Notes under the pieces: generated by a model
Told to the model about the DNA's origin: nothing
What the model saw: only the letters and a program-made list of their open reading frames with translations
Databases searched by the model: none
Source: Helichrysum umbraculigerum
Taxonomy: Eukaryota > Streptophyta > Magnoliopsida > Asterales > Asteraceae
Length of the DNA stretch: 64,000 bases
Assembly: GCA_949592205.1 (NCBI GenBank)
Contig: CATIUR010000011.1
Coordinates: 4,216,001 to 4,280,000 of the forward strand
Direction of reading: 5' to 3'
Translations under genes and position numbers: made by a program
Shown: one piece after another, positions 24,501 to 39,300 of the stretch
Layout of the letters: each line of letters begins with the position of its first letter
Numbering within the stretch: position 1 is the first letter of the stretch

Positions 24501-27243
24501 ATTAAAAGTGTGGAGAAATTACAACTTTTTAACACTTAAAAATGTGAAAAAATTTTGTAACACATGACTTTCGAACGCAAGAGGAAGTGTGGATAAATTG
24601 GGTGTTATAATCTTTTTAATTTGCACACTTTTAAGTGTTGACAATTTCTCCAAACTTTTAAGTGTTGACAAGTTGTAATTTCAATTCTCCACTCTTTCAA
24701 AGGTATATTTTTCCCCTTATACTTATATATGTGAAAATTGTGGTGATTTCCACACTTATTGATGTAACCATTTTTTACACAATTATAAGTGTGAATATTT
24801 TATATAATTTCACACATTTTAATAATAATAAATTTATATTCATTTGAAAACTTCGTTTGTATGTTCTTAATTTGGGTTTATAAATCTGCAACTTCAAACT
24901 TTGTAGAATAATAAAAATAGAAAATGATGTTGCATTGAATACGAGGGATTAAACTTTGTAGAATTAGGAACTATGGTATATAATCAAATGATGACACATT
25001 GCAATATAATTTAGGTAAACACCAAATAATTATATTAGAATGTAAAGTTCATCTCCTCATATTTATAAATTAATAGCTTTAAACAATCATATATGAGATA
25101 TATGGGGTATAAAATATTAAATCGAGGATGGTTGAAAAGGGAAAAAAAACTATTGTATGCTATTAATAATAGAGATAAAAAGAAACATAGGAGGAATAGA
25201 GAATGTCAACTTGGGAGGAGTTTGAAAAAAAAAGGGATTGATGATATATTTAATACTAGCGTATATCCCGTCCGATGAACGGCTTTGTAAATATAAATAT
25301 GAAGTATATGAATAGGGAGTCACAAAATGAATATCACAACGGCTATAAATATAAAATTTTGACCTATACCCCAAAAAATCATTACTACAATAGTAATGTA
25401 ATTGATACTTAGACAAATTCTTAATGAGTCTAAAATATATTTGTTAAATTTTTTGAGATAAGCTAAAAGTTATTGATCACACTTTTTTGATAAAAAAAAT
25501 TAGTTTCAAATGTTTAGAATCTTGTCAACTAATCAATTGTTATATCCAATAAGAAAGACTTCTTAATGATTACCTATGAAGTTATTGTGCTCATGTTTCT
25601 CATACAATAACTGAATGTATACTTGAATCATTAAAATTGAATGGTAACGCATGAATAGATAAGTAAATCTCTTTAAGAGTTTTGTAAATAATTGAAATTC
25701 AAGATCAATAAACAGTTTCTATACATGTTGTTACAAAATAGAATATAATTAAGTTTGAGCAATGTATAGTAGAAAATTAAAAAGTGTTATAATCTTTCAT
25801 GAAAATTATGTCAAGTTGTAATGTTGCAAAGTTAAAATGATAAAAAAGTTAATATTACATATTTCTAATATGAACATAGTCCCTAAAAGTAAGTTATAAA
25901 TTAATTTTTCGTTTTCATAACACTTTACGGGCACAAATGCAAACCTAGATCTTAACTAATGATATAACAAGGAGTTAAGCAATGGCCAGGAGATTGACGA
26001 AGATAAGAAAGGTTTGGTTACTATTCAACCACAACTTTAAGTCAAGTTTAAACTATTTATTACAATGTCAAAAATAAATTATCATCTTTTAAAACCATGG
26101 AAAGCTATTTAATACATATAAAGTTTGTTATTAATAATAAATAAATTGTTAGTGATAATCTACTTATTACTTATTGCCATTACTATCAACCAAACCTCTC
26201 TATATTTCAAAATCCTTGGTCAAAAGGTCATTATGTCTATCATATTATGACACATATATGGCAAAAAAAAACTTAGTAAATATGAGATTGCCAAGTAAGA
26301 TTGTTTCTTCTTCTTTCAATATGGAATACCATGTAACATATCTAGGGGGAAAGCCTTTTAGTATATAGGTAATATAGGGAGCATGAAACTTGTCATATCC
26401 ATTCATCTCAAGATAAGTATCCACCTTTGTATTTTATATTATCTCAAAATAAGTGTGAACTTCCAAAAATAGCATATCAACCTTACAATTTAACTCTCAA
26501 TATAATTCTTTTCAAAACTGATATTTGAGAGTTTGTGCAAAAAATAAGGGTAAAAGTGTCATCTTCACTACCACTATGAGACAACGTAATTCTTAAGCTC
26601 CATAAAAACTAATTGTGAACACTTATTTAGAGATGTAGAGAGTATTAACTTGTTAAAAGAAATCAATACTGTATTATATTCTTCTTAAGCAACTAAAATG
26701 AAAATAATACCCAAATAACAAGGCTTAACTAATAATAAGTATTAACTAATGACATCATCAATATCAATGCAATTATTAAGTTCCAAGAAATAAATTATTC
26801 TATTAGAATGTATTTTATATCTCTAATTAAAAATAAAACGATGTCAATTTCAAATGTGTAAATTATAAAAAGAATTAGATATATCTTTTGTAAGGCATTT
26901 AATTTTGATAATCGGGTGGAGCTGAGTTTTGAAAAAAAATAAAGCAATGCTATGGATCATTCTATTCACAAAAAAAAATTAATTATGAACCTTCATTTCA
27001 TTTTAGCTTCACACAAAATTACAAAGAAGTGAAGCTTTATATTTTTTTGCTTCGCATAAACTTTTAACTTTAAATCTTTATTTTATTTTATTTGACAAAT
27101 ATTTTTAATTGTACACATTTATTATTTATTGCCTTCACTAGAAATTTTTAATTGTAGGCCTTCATTAATTTTCAGCTTCACATTTATTCAAAAATGAGTG
27201 AAGTATCTTTGTTCTCATTTTAACAGTGTGTTCTCAATTGAAC

Positions 27244-27304
<61 letters not shown>

Positions 27305-27912
27305 CGTTGAAGGATCTAAAAAGAAGTAAATTTTAGTGGAGAAGGGGGAGAAGCATTTTAGACCATTCATTTCAAATCAGGGTTATAGGGGTATAATTGG
27401 TATTTCAAATTAATTGTATCTCTTCATTTATTTCCTATAATTATGGATGGTCGGTTTTCTTTTTCATTTTTTATTTATATTTTTTCTTCAAATACAAATT
27501 AATTTATCAAGATCGTTGAAAGTACTGAGAATGTAATCATGAAAGCAACCAAAAACTTTTTGCAGGAAAGAATTAATTATGTTTATTGATAACATCGAAT
27601 AAGTACTATATTTATATAATAATATTTTTCTATTTTTATATACTTTTATTACAATTATTTGATAAAAGATATTTATTTCGTTCATATTTGCAAAATAGGT
27701 AGAAATGGAGCTTAAATTAGAAAATGAACGAAAATGGGTTAAATAAAGTAATTTTTATATAAAAGTTAATTAGACCTAAATTTAGTTGGGATAAAGTGAC
27801 TAAAGACCGAAGAAAATAATTAAAATATATGAAATCTGAAAGTTAAATGGATTGCGTGAAAATAATTAGATTAAATAAAGTTTACAAGTTGGACTAAATA
27901 ATAAGTGAAATA

Positions 27913-27943
<31 letters not shown>

Positions 27944-30900
27944 TAATAATATTACTAACTAACGTAAATAATAATAATAATAAAGTTATTAATAATAGTA
28001 ATAAAATAATTAATAATATATAAAATGATGATGATGATTCCTTGTTCGGCTGTTTGCAGAGGCCACGTGAAGCAAGTAGGATTTTACTATTTTAGGCCCG
28101 GTCAAAGCCAAGTCAAACGTGGCATATGTATCAACAAAACATGTAAAACGTGGCAATCTGGATAAAAGCTTTCTATATGGGATTGGAGTGAATGATGATG
28201 AAACAGAATTGGTCGCTTCAGAGTTATCATGTAAAACTGGATCCTTTCCTTTTAACCATCTCGGGTTATGCATTGGCGGGAACATGAATATCATACGTAA
28301 TTGGAAACCAGTAGTTGATGTCTTCAAAAAAACGGCTATCAGCGTGGAAATCTAAAACACTCTCATTTGGAGGTAGAATTACACTAATAAAATCAGTGCT
28401 AAATTCCCTACCAACTTATTATTTCTCGTTATTTAAAGCTCCGATTGGAGTCATTGAATCACTTGAAAGAATAAGAAGGGAATTCCTATGGGGTTTCGAT
28501 GATGTCTCAAAGAAAGTAAACTGGGTTTCATGGTCAAAAACCATCTCGACAAAGAGTAACGGGGGAATTGGCCTTGGTTCACTTAGAGAGACGAATTTGG
28601 CATTACTTTCTAAATGGTGGTGGAGATTTAAATCGGAACCGGAACGTTTATGGAGAAAGGTTATTTGGAGTATTCATAACTCTTCTCGATCTTGGAATTT
28701 TATTCCAAGAAAAATCTCAGTTCCTGGGCCTTGGAAACAGATCTGCTCAATCTTGGATCAGTTGCAAGAAGTTGGTTTCGACATTCATAATTTATATCAT
28801 GTAATCCCAGGTACGAATTCGGATTTGTTCTTTTGGTATGACAAATGGATTTCGGATACTCCTTTGCGTCTACAGTTCCCTAATCTGTTTCTCTTAGAAG
28901 CAAAAAAATTGTGCTCTATAAAAGATAGAATTCAAATTACAAATGGTAGCAAATTGTTGAAATTTCATTGGATTCGAGAGCTTAATCAGTCGGAGCATTC
29001 TGAGGTGAATATGTTAATTGATTTGATCTATCCTATCAACTGGGCCGGGGAATATGACGAATGGAGGAATGATGCCTGCATATTGGGCAAATACGAAATC
29101 AGGGTAATAAAATCAAAAATCGGAGAAGCACAAGAAGAGCCTCTGGGGTACAATTTTAATTGGATAAATTGGATACCTATTAAAGCTAATTTCCTATTAT
29201 GGAGAGTTTGGCTAGATAGGCTTCCAACAAAGGACAACTTGGTCAAAAGAAACATCATTATCGATTCATTGGAGTGCCGTGTTTCTAGATTAGAAGATGA
29301 GTCATTGGAACATTTGTTTGGATCCTGTGAAGTTACCATGAAGATATGGGATTATATTTCAAGTTGGTGTAGAATCCCAAACTTTTATTTCTTTTCGGCG
29401 CGTGATCTTCCAACTTTAGCTTCGCAATTAAATGGAGATGCGGAATGGAAACTTGGGGTGCATTTGATAATCGCTACATCCATATGATGTATCTGGAAGA
29501 ACCGTAATAATGTGGTGTTTAACTCGGAGTTTAGATCGGTGAATGCAATTATTGATGAGATAAAATTCCTTTCTTTCTCTTGGATTAAGAATAGATCTAG
29601 ATATAAAGCATTGACTATGGAGAAATGGAGTGATTTTAATTTTCGATAGTTTTCTGATTCTGATGTAACTTTCACGGTACTGTTTTGGTGTTCGTACGGG
29701 TGTTTTCAACGCTTTGTTGTCTACACCGAGTTAATGAAATTAATTGGTTTGACGTTAAAAAAAAAACAAAGACCTTCTAGAAGGTGGCCCCGATTGAGAT
29801 GTTAATGACGGCTAAGCTGGATCATGAATGAGTTGGTGGAGAATTCTCATTTATCCGCCGGCTGTCACCTTTACCTTCGGGCTAAATTTGCCCAGCTTCA
29901 ATTATAAATAGAGACTTAAACCTACATACGAAATATAACCCATACAATTTAATAATTCGTAAATACGAATTTTTAAACCCCAAATTCGACTAGAAACATT
30001 TTCTAGGGGTTTTAGGACCGACTTAGAGGCGCGGGAATGCAAGAGTCTGTCTACGATCAAGTGTTCGGAGCGTGATTTGCGGTTTTGGTTTGCATATTCT
30101 TTATTCATTATTCAATTTTGAATGTGTTTTATTATTGGATTATGTTTTTAGTGTATTACAACTTAGTCATGAACTAAATATTTTGTGTATTTGCTTAGAT
30201 TACTTAGATGATGGTTTAATTATTTATTAATGTTTGGGGTTATTAATTCTATGAATATTTATTATACTTTTCCGATAATTGCATTGATTATATGCTTGAG
30301 TTGTTCTTAACATAGTTAATTGGTTTATGCCTTAGTTATATAGAATTAATTATGAACTTGAGACCTTGTACAAGGAGATAGTTTGAGAACGTTAAGATTT
30401 AGGAATATAATTAATGTGGTAATCATAAACGCTTGTATACTATAAGGTTGCCTACAAAGTTATAATAAATTATTGATATGTTTAATTGAATGAAGGTTGG
30501 GTGAGCAATACTAAGAAGAGGAACTCTCTATAGTATATTCGAGAGAATCTTGTGCTTTTCCTAAGTTTTATAAGATAGTTGAGACTTTGCACAAGGAGAT
30601 TATCTATATTTGTTAATTCATCATAGAATTATTCCAAATAAGTAAATAAATAAATAAATAGGAAAACCTGAATCTAAGGAAAATAGTCTAAGTAAATACA
30701 TATTTATTCTCTAATTGTTTACAACCCTTAGTTAATTGTTTTCTATGTTATTGGTTATAAATTAGTATTCTAAATTATGTTCGTACGGAACTAAAACGCC
30801 CCCATATTTACTGTTTTATTTGTAATTTACTTTTTATTAGTTAAACTATAAATTCTATTTTAATTAAACTACCGTTCCCAGTATTCGACTCGGATATGAT

Positions 30901-33251
30901 TTACTTTAAAGCTATACTATACGAACGGGTTATTCTTGCCTGGCTTGTATGATAGTACTTATTTAGTATTTTCAATTTATTAAAACTTGTATTTTAACTC
31001 TATTCACACGACATCATTTATATCCAATTTCAAATTAAATTGTGTTTTTAATCGAATTTTCTATACAAGTCAATTGTAATTCTATATACTACGAATAAAA
31101 GTTTCCATCATCGGTTAAAATTGGATCAATGTCATCGACATCCAAGATCCTATAGCTTCATATTAGTTTACATGTTTACGTTCATTCAATAATGTTTAGT
31201 GAATTATATTTTACATTTATTAGTGTTTGATTATATTATTTTTTACTCATTCCAATTCATCCGAATGATATTATTCTACACTGTATCTTCATTTTATTCT
31301 TCCAATAAACAATATATTAACTTTTTGGTAGTTGATGTTATTTAATATATTTTGTAGAATCACATATATTAATATGTTAAGGTTATTTAAATAATCTCAA
31401 TTGATTCACATATACGCATGAAACATGTTCAGAAATTTTTCAAATTTGATTGAGAAATTGTATAAAATTGATTCAAGAATTATAACATTGATTCACAATT
31501 TTATCACATCAGTTCATAAATTTTATCTAATCGATTCAAAGAATAGTATACCTTCTTTTATGATGCATGTATGTATAATGATGACTATATTTTATATTTA
31601 ACATTAATTTTGATTCAAAAATGTGTAGTCAACACTTTTAAATTCATTGTTTCTTAACCTTATTTGACATTGAATCACTAATATTAGATATTGATTGGAA
31701 AATATATAACTTAGGTATCACTACTAATCAGTATAAGAACATCAAAATCATATATGTTCTAGCAAATTAATTCTTTCTTTCTTTCTCTTACATCGATTCA
31801 GATATTTTAATACTACCGAATCAAAATTTTATAACATTGATTCAAACAATTCAAAAAAATTGATTCAGAAAATTTATCACATTGATTCCTATATATATAT
31901 ATATATATATACTAGCCCTTAAACCCGTGTATAGACACGGGCTATACAAGAAAAAATAGTTATTTTTATAAATCTTAGTTTTGTCTTTTTTTAACGTTTA
32001 AAGTGTATAAATTTTTAGTTTATTATGATATACAAACAAAAAAGTAAAAAGTAATACATTTAATTATATTATTTTTTCACAAAAAATAAAAATAAATTTG
32101 ACAAATTGAATTTGATAGCATTCTATATTTCAATGAAAGCTACGATATTTTATAAGTCACTAAATTATTTAAACTTAATTAATCGATATATTCCATGTAA
32201 ATTTTATTATATAGTTAAAAATTAGAGACAATTATAGAATTTTAGTTTAACTCAAATTGATTTAATTAATATAATAATAAAATTAATTAATTTTTAAATT
32301 ATTATTTATGATGTCATCGTCTCCTTATTTTTAGCTAATTTGGTAAAATTAAAAAATCATATTGGATAATTAAATCTCTGATGACATCATGAGATGTTTC
32401 CTATATATAATTTAAGATATATATTGATGATTGATTCACAAGTTTATTCATAAAGTTTATCACATTTGATATTGATTGAAAAATATATAACTTAGGTATC
32501 ACTACTAATCAATATAAGAACTTCAAAATGGTACATATTTTAGCAAATTGATTCTTTTTTCATTTACATCTATTCAGAAATTTTAATAGTATCGAATCAA
32601 AATTTTATAACATTGATTCAAACAATTTACAAAAATTGATTCACAAAGTTTTTCACATTAATTCATATAGTATTAGATAAAATATTGATGATTGATTCAA
32701 AAATTTATTCATAAAGTTCGTCATATTGATCCTATATCATAAATTGATCGAATCATATATTTTTTCACAAAGTTTATCACACTGATTCATATATCATATA
32801 AGTAACATTGGTTCAGATTTTATGGTAGTATAACAACATAAAGTAAAAAATATTGAATCATGTGTTTTACATTATTATATTAATAATATTAATATTGTTG
32901 TATTAATAATATGTTTCTAACTTTATATTGAAAACATACAAAAAAAAAAAGAAAAGGTATAGTCCTTGTAACATTTGATCGAGTCAACGAGATTCATGAT
33001 AATGTTAATATTTAAGCTCCTTTTTTATGAAAATTACATTGACCATTATTAATTGCATTACAAAAATCTGGCCATTTTAAAATGAGCAATAAACGGTTTC
33101 TTGATTAAGGTTTTTAACAATTTACTGTTATGCCCTCCACCATTTGGTATTACAATATTGCCATCAAGTATTTTAAATCTTTGGATACTAAAATCAAAGG
33201 TCAAGATCGTTTCTCTCCTTTTTCTCATTAAAAACTCTTCTCTCGATCCAA

Positions 33252-33305
<54 letters not shown>

Positions 33306-36300
33306 ATTAATATTCGTTCACATGTGAACAATTCAGTTTATATATGTTTTAAGATAGTTTTTTATATTGTTAACTACAATGATTTATATTATAGCAAAAA
33401 TTTAGGATGAGACAATATGACGTAGTAAGTATATATTTATTTTTACATATGAAACTTCATGTTAAAGTCATTGAGTGTTTACATAAATTTTGATTGCAAA
33501 TTTATTATATTAGGAACATTATTAACATACCAATTAAAAATACTTGTTTCGTTGAATGTCTTAAACTTTTTACTGTGGATATGAATTTAATATCTTTTTA
33601 ACGAAAATATGTATGAAAATTTGTTTTACTTAGTAAACAAATAAATTGATATTGTACAATGAGTATGATTTTAATTTAGTATTTAAGATAGTTATCTAAA
33701 TTTGATTTAATTGATTATTTAAATTATGATTTATGATGTCATCAAATTTATAATTTTAGTCAATTTGACAAAATTAAACTATTTTATTGACCAATTGAGT
33801 TTTTGATAATGTTATCAAGTGATTCTTATTTTATATTTAAGATATGTATATACATTATGTAATAAATTGTATATAGTTAGTACATTATAATAAAACTTCA
33901 ATCATAATTACGTCGTTATAATTAAGCTATAAACAAGCTAATATAATTCAAATTAACTACACAATGGAAATAAAAAAATTAAAATTGCTTTAAAAGTTTT
34001 ATGTTGATCAAAGTTTAGAATTCGAATAATAACCGAATCGAAACCAAAAAATTGAAAAAAAGAATCGGAAAAAAACCAAAACAGAACAGTTTTGATTTTT
34101 GAAAGACCGAACTATACGATTCGATTCAGACGAACCGTGAACACCTCTATTTAAGACCTAAGAAATAAATTATATTATTAAAATGTATGTTATATTTCTA
34201 ATTAAAAAAACCTATGTTAATTTCAAATATGTAAATTTCTAAAAAATTACATATATCTTTTGTAAGGCATTTAATTTTCAAAATTCAGGTGGGGTTGAGC
34301 TGAGTTTTGAAAAAAAATAAAGCAATGCTATTGATCATTCTATTCAAAAAAAAAATAAAAAAAAATTAATTGTGAACCTTCATTTCATTTCAGCTTCACA
34401 AATTACAAAGAAGTGAAGGTTTATATATATATTTTTTCTTCACATAAACTTTTAACTTTAGATCTTCTTTTATTTTTTAGTGTATTATTATCAGAATAAT
34501 TTATTATTTTTGATTTATTAATAATAACTATGTAATAACCTAATTTTCTCACAGATGTAGTAAATATGTCTTCTTTCCTCCTCTATATCTAAAGTATAGA
34601 GAATATAGAGATAGAGTAGCATATATCAAAGAGTAACAAAGATTTAAAAAGCTGTACAAAAGGAATTAAGGGCATAATTGTCCAGCCACATTGAATCCTT
34701 ATGCAAAAAGTTAAAAAGACTCGCGTTTAAAAATCAGACCTCCTTTTTTTCTTCGAAGATAAAGTATTCAATTCAGACTTAAAATAACGAAAACTTACAT
34801 GGATTTGAAGTGCCTCCCTAAGTAGGGTTACCACTTCACCTGCCGTCGGCCGTGCTTGTCTATTGCGCTGTAAGCATTGAACGGCGATCCTGTGAAGTAT
34901 GGTCAATGATCGTGACTTAGTTACATCTGTTTCACACTCTGATAGCATTTTATCGAGTGTTCCTTTTTTCGTCAAACGACCTAGATGATCCTTGTCCGAA
35001 AAATTCTCTGCTGACCTCTGAAACATGATGTCACATAAAACTACACCAAACGAGTATATATCACATTCTTTGCTTAACATACCCGTACGCGCATATTCTG
35101 GTTCAGTGTAGCTGTCTGCATTACTTTTGACAGAATGTATAGTTTCTTGATTTACTGGAAGTATTATGGAATGCTCAAAACACGCAATTTTCACATTATT
35201 CATGTTGCGATCTGACATAATGGTACGGCTGCTGATATTCCCATGAATCACTCTCTCTTCTGTTACGAGACCTCCATGGAGGAACTCCAAACCACTTGCA
35301 ATAATTAGGCATGCCTGTATAAATTTGATCCACGTACCGATTTTCAAAGACACATGCCATTCAAGATTTGTTATCCCATCATACGAAGTCTTATAAAGAA
35401 TGATTCTTTCATCCATTTCATCACAATAGCCTACAAGACCAATCAGGCTCTCATGTTCATACTTTTTTAAAATTTTTAGCTCCCTGAGAAATGAAACTTC
35501 CGATTCATGATGACGGGTATCCAGAAGCTTTGCACCGAAGTTGATATATTTACCATCGTGTAAAATTCCTCCAATATATACTCCCCAATATTCCCCACTA
35601 AAACGAAAGTTCATATACCCGAAGTCATGAGTGGCTGATTTTATGAGTTGAAGTGGAACTTGGAAGATCTCTTTCCGTTTTTCCTGTGAAGCATGAGACA
35701 CTCAACTAACTTCAACATATACAATTTCATAACAAATACATTTCATATCTAAAATCGCGTCATACTATGACGAGTTTTAGGCAACTAAATCACAAGTTAA
35801 ATACATGTCACTTTTCATATTGATTAAAAAAATTGAATTCTGCTTTGGTTGAGTGTGGTTTGAGGTAAAGTCTAAATGATTATTCTTTGTTCAAAAAGTC
35901 TTGTTCCGGTATAATTGTTATTCTTTTTGTGTATGTAGATAATATAATAATAAAAGGTAGGGTGTGTTTAGTTGAAGAAAAAATAGGCATGCGCTTTTCT
36001 AGAAAAGATTTCTAAGAAAAGTGGAAAACGAGTTCAAAATAAGTATTTTCAGAAAAGTTTTCCATGAAAATGGAAAACTTAGGGCGTGTTTAGTTACAGA
36101 AAAATTTCTCCAATTTTCTTTTTACATTTCTCAAAAAAATGAGAAGTGTTTTACTTCTCTAGAAAATATAGAAAACGTGTTTAGTTACAAGGGGTGGAGT
36201 TTTCATTTTCCGATGAATAGTAGAGATGGAAAACTTAAAAAACCATAAAAAGTAGTTTTCAACTTAGTAGATATAAAAAGGAAAACAAGAATTTTCCTTT

Positions 36301-39300
36301 TCTTAGAAAAGTTTTTTAGAAAACTCGAATTTGAACACGTTTTCTAATTTTCTTGTTTTCTTAGAGAATTTTTCTAGAAAAGTGAGGAGTTTTCTGTAAC
36401 TAAACACACCCTTATTTTTCCATACTAAAACTAGAAAGTTGAAAAATAAGAATTCCAAGTTTTCCACCTTTTCTTTTATACCAATTCCTCTTTTTTCAAA
36501 AATTTTCCAAAAACCTTTTTCTTAACATAATTTTCTAAAATGCATATATGCATCAACTTTTCTAGAAAACAAAAACTCTTTTCATTTATTAAAAAATTTG
36601 AGATGGAAAATTGTGAAAAAATTTTCACAACTAAACACACTCTTTGGATAGAATCAATCAAGTACATAATTTTAAAGCATGAAGTTTTTGATAAAAATAT
36701 CTTGGCAGACATAAATATTTTCTAATAACGAAGTTATTTATTTTGAAAAATGGCTATTTATGTAACAAAGAAAGTACTTGGAACTTTTTTAAGATTTGGG
36801 TTTGATTGATTTTAAACCTGTTTTGACACCTCTAAATACTTAATACTCCATCCATCAAAAATTAAGTGTCTCGCTTACTATATTGATTTATTCCAAAATA
36901 ATTGTACAGATTTCATTACAACCAATCAGAAAAGACTTTAGTGGGTAAAGACTTTAGTGGGTAAAGATGAAATGTTATTGGCAAATAGAAATGAGAATGA
37001 ATTACCTTTGACAAATATAATAGACTACTAAAAGTTAATAGCTAAATTCATATATCTAACTTTAACTAGACCTCATCCAGTGACCAGTGCAATGCTCAAG
37101 TCAATTCACGTATGCACCTTTTAATTGACATTTAAGATTGCTTTGAGATTGCTCTTGAAGCTTGCTCTTAGTAAAGGCATTTTATTTACTAAATGTGCAT
37201 ATTTAAAATTTTCATGCATTTGTAGACTTTGATTAGGGCAAGTGTTTGACTATTAGAAGCTCAGTAATACGTATGTTATAGCTTATTTCTGGATATTAAC
37301 TTAGGGTAGGGTTCAAATGAGACTAAAAATTTATGTGAGACTAAGGGAACCAATGATATCATGCCACATGTAGAAAGAGAATGTTCCATACTACAAAACC
37401 CATTTACCTCTTAAGTTAAATATCTCACAAACGACAAATCGAAAAATTATGAAAATTGCACCATTAGATTCAGCGTTTGATCCTCTTCGATTTGCCGTCC
37501 CTCAAGGCATACTTCCGACGAAATTTTTTTTTTTCCGTTTTTTTGGTGGGTTTCATATGTTACTAACACATGTGTTAGAGTGTTGCGTTTAGGGTTTAGG
37601 GTTTAGGGGTTAGGGTTTAGGGTTTAGGGTTAGGAGTTTGGGGTTTCGTCCCGAAACCCCAAACTCCCAACCCTAAACCTAAACCCTAACCCCTAAACCC
37701 CAAACCCTAAACCCTAAACGCTTTATAAAACTCTAAACCCTAAATCATACTAAACCCTAAACCCTGTTAAACCCTAACACTAAACCCTAACACTAAACCC
37801 TGCTAAACCCTAACTCTAAACCCTAGCCCTAAACCCTAAATCAAATGTATAATCAATCACTAACACATGTGTTACTAATATGTAAAACCCACCAAAAAAT
37901 GAAAAAAAAAAGTTCGTTGGAAATATGCCTTGATGGACGGCAAACCGAAGAGGATAAAACGCTGAAAAATATGGTGCAATTTTCATGATTTTTCGACTTG
38001 TCGTTTGTGAGATATTTAATTTTTAAAAACGTGGATGAGAGAGAAAAAAGTGACACATGGCATATTGTGGTTGGTTCCCCTAGTCTCACACAAAATAAAT
38101 GGTTTCAATTGAACTCTTCTCTATTAACTTAATGTCATAGAAGAGTAATAACTTAATAACCAAGATGTGTATTTTCAAATGATAAACTAAGCCTGGATGC
38201 GGAGTTGTCATTGTGCAAATCTGGTAAACGCTGATCCATCATATTTAAAATGACATGTTCAGAATGGATGGTTTGAGTTTCTTGAAGATGATTGCTTTTG
38301 TTGATAGTAAGTTCAACTCTAAAGTGCCTTATCAAGAGTATGGAATTGATCAGTGTGCTGGAAAAACAGGTTTACGGATGGAGAGTACTCTGATTAAAGA
38401 CAAGGTTTGCATGAGCAATTTGACTTTCGAAAGTCAACCATTTAACTTTGGTTTAAATCAGTCAGCAGATGTTGAAGTTAATCGTGTAGTTTTGAGTATT
38501 ATGATGAAAGCTTCTGATAAGAAGGTGAAAATGTTTAAGGTACGATGGAAAACATAAAGAGATAATAGAGTAAAATGCTACTAGTTAGTTTCGCGAAGTC
38601 AAAGTGACATATGGTAAATGTGGAATTTTCATGGGAAATGGGCTAAAAAGAAATGGGTCAATCTGGTATTCAATTGGGCTACCAACTACTATTGGATCAA
38701 TTTTTTCATGTGGGCCTTTAAGAATAATGGGGATTGGGATGAAACAGGCTAAAATGGGCCAAATAGTGGGCTTGGAAGATTGGATATTTTGTGAAGAAAG
38801 CATTGGAAATGGACTTGGAAAGTTTCCTGGATCAGTTTGGCTAAATGAACGTACAGTATGCAACTTTGAATTTGGCCTATGGAATTTTCAATAAAGTGAC
38901 TGGGCTGAACTACGGATCTTATAGTTTTAAAATGTACAGTTTGATAGTAATCCATAGGTACAAGAATATAAATTTGTATAGCTTTATTTCTTAGGTGACG
39001 ATATTTCCATCAAGGATTTTGATAAATCCACCATAAATATGCATTATTTGTTTGTACAGTACAAACTGTGAATGCAAAAATATGATGGATTTATCAAAAT
39101 CGTTGGTGGAAATATCACCACCCATATTTTTTTTTTATTGGTGTTCCCAGACATTTTTGGGAAGACAAAAATGTAACTATTCGTTTTTTGTCTTAATAAA
39201 GTTTTGCCTTTCTCAAATATATATTGAACGTTAGGTACAGGAATGTAAAGTTTTATATTGTAGGGGACTAAAGTGAGCTTTAAGTTATAAACGTTTTTAT

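Noticed and set aside
28010..28327. Minus-strand frame antisense to the LINE (MKTSTTGFQLRMIF...)
   Set aside because: Overlaps the reverse-transcriptase remnant on the other strand, which explains the sequence better.
33101..33304. Open frame ending in an Ile-Tyr repeat
   Set aside because: The end is the translated TA microsatellite; the rest has no features.
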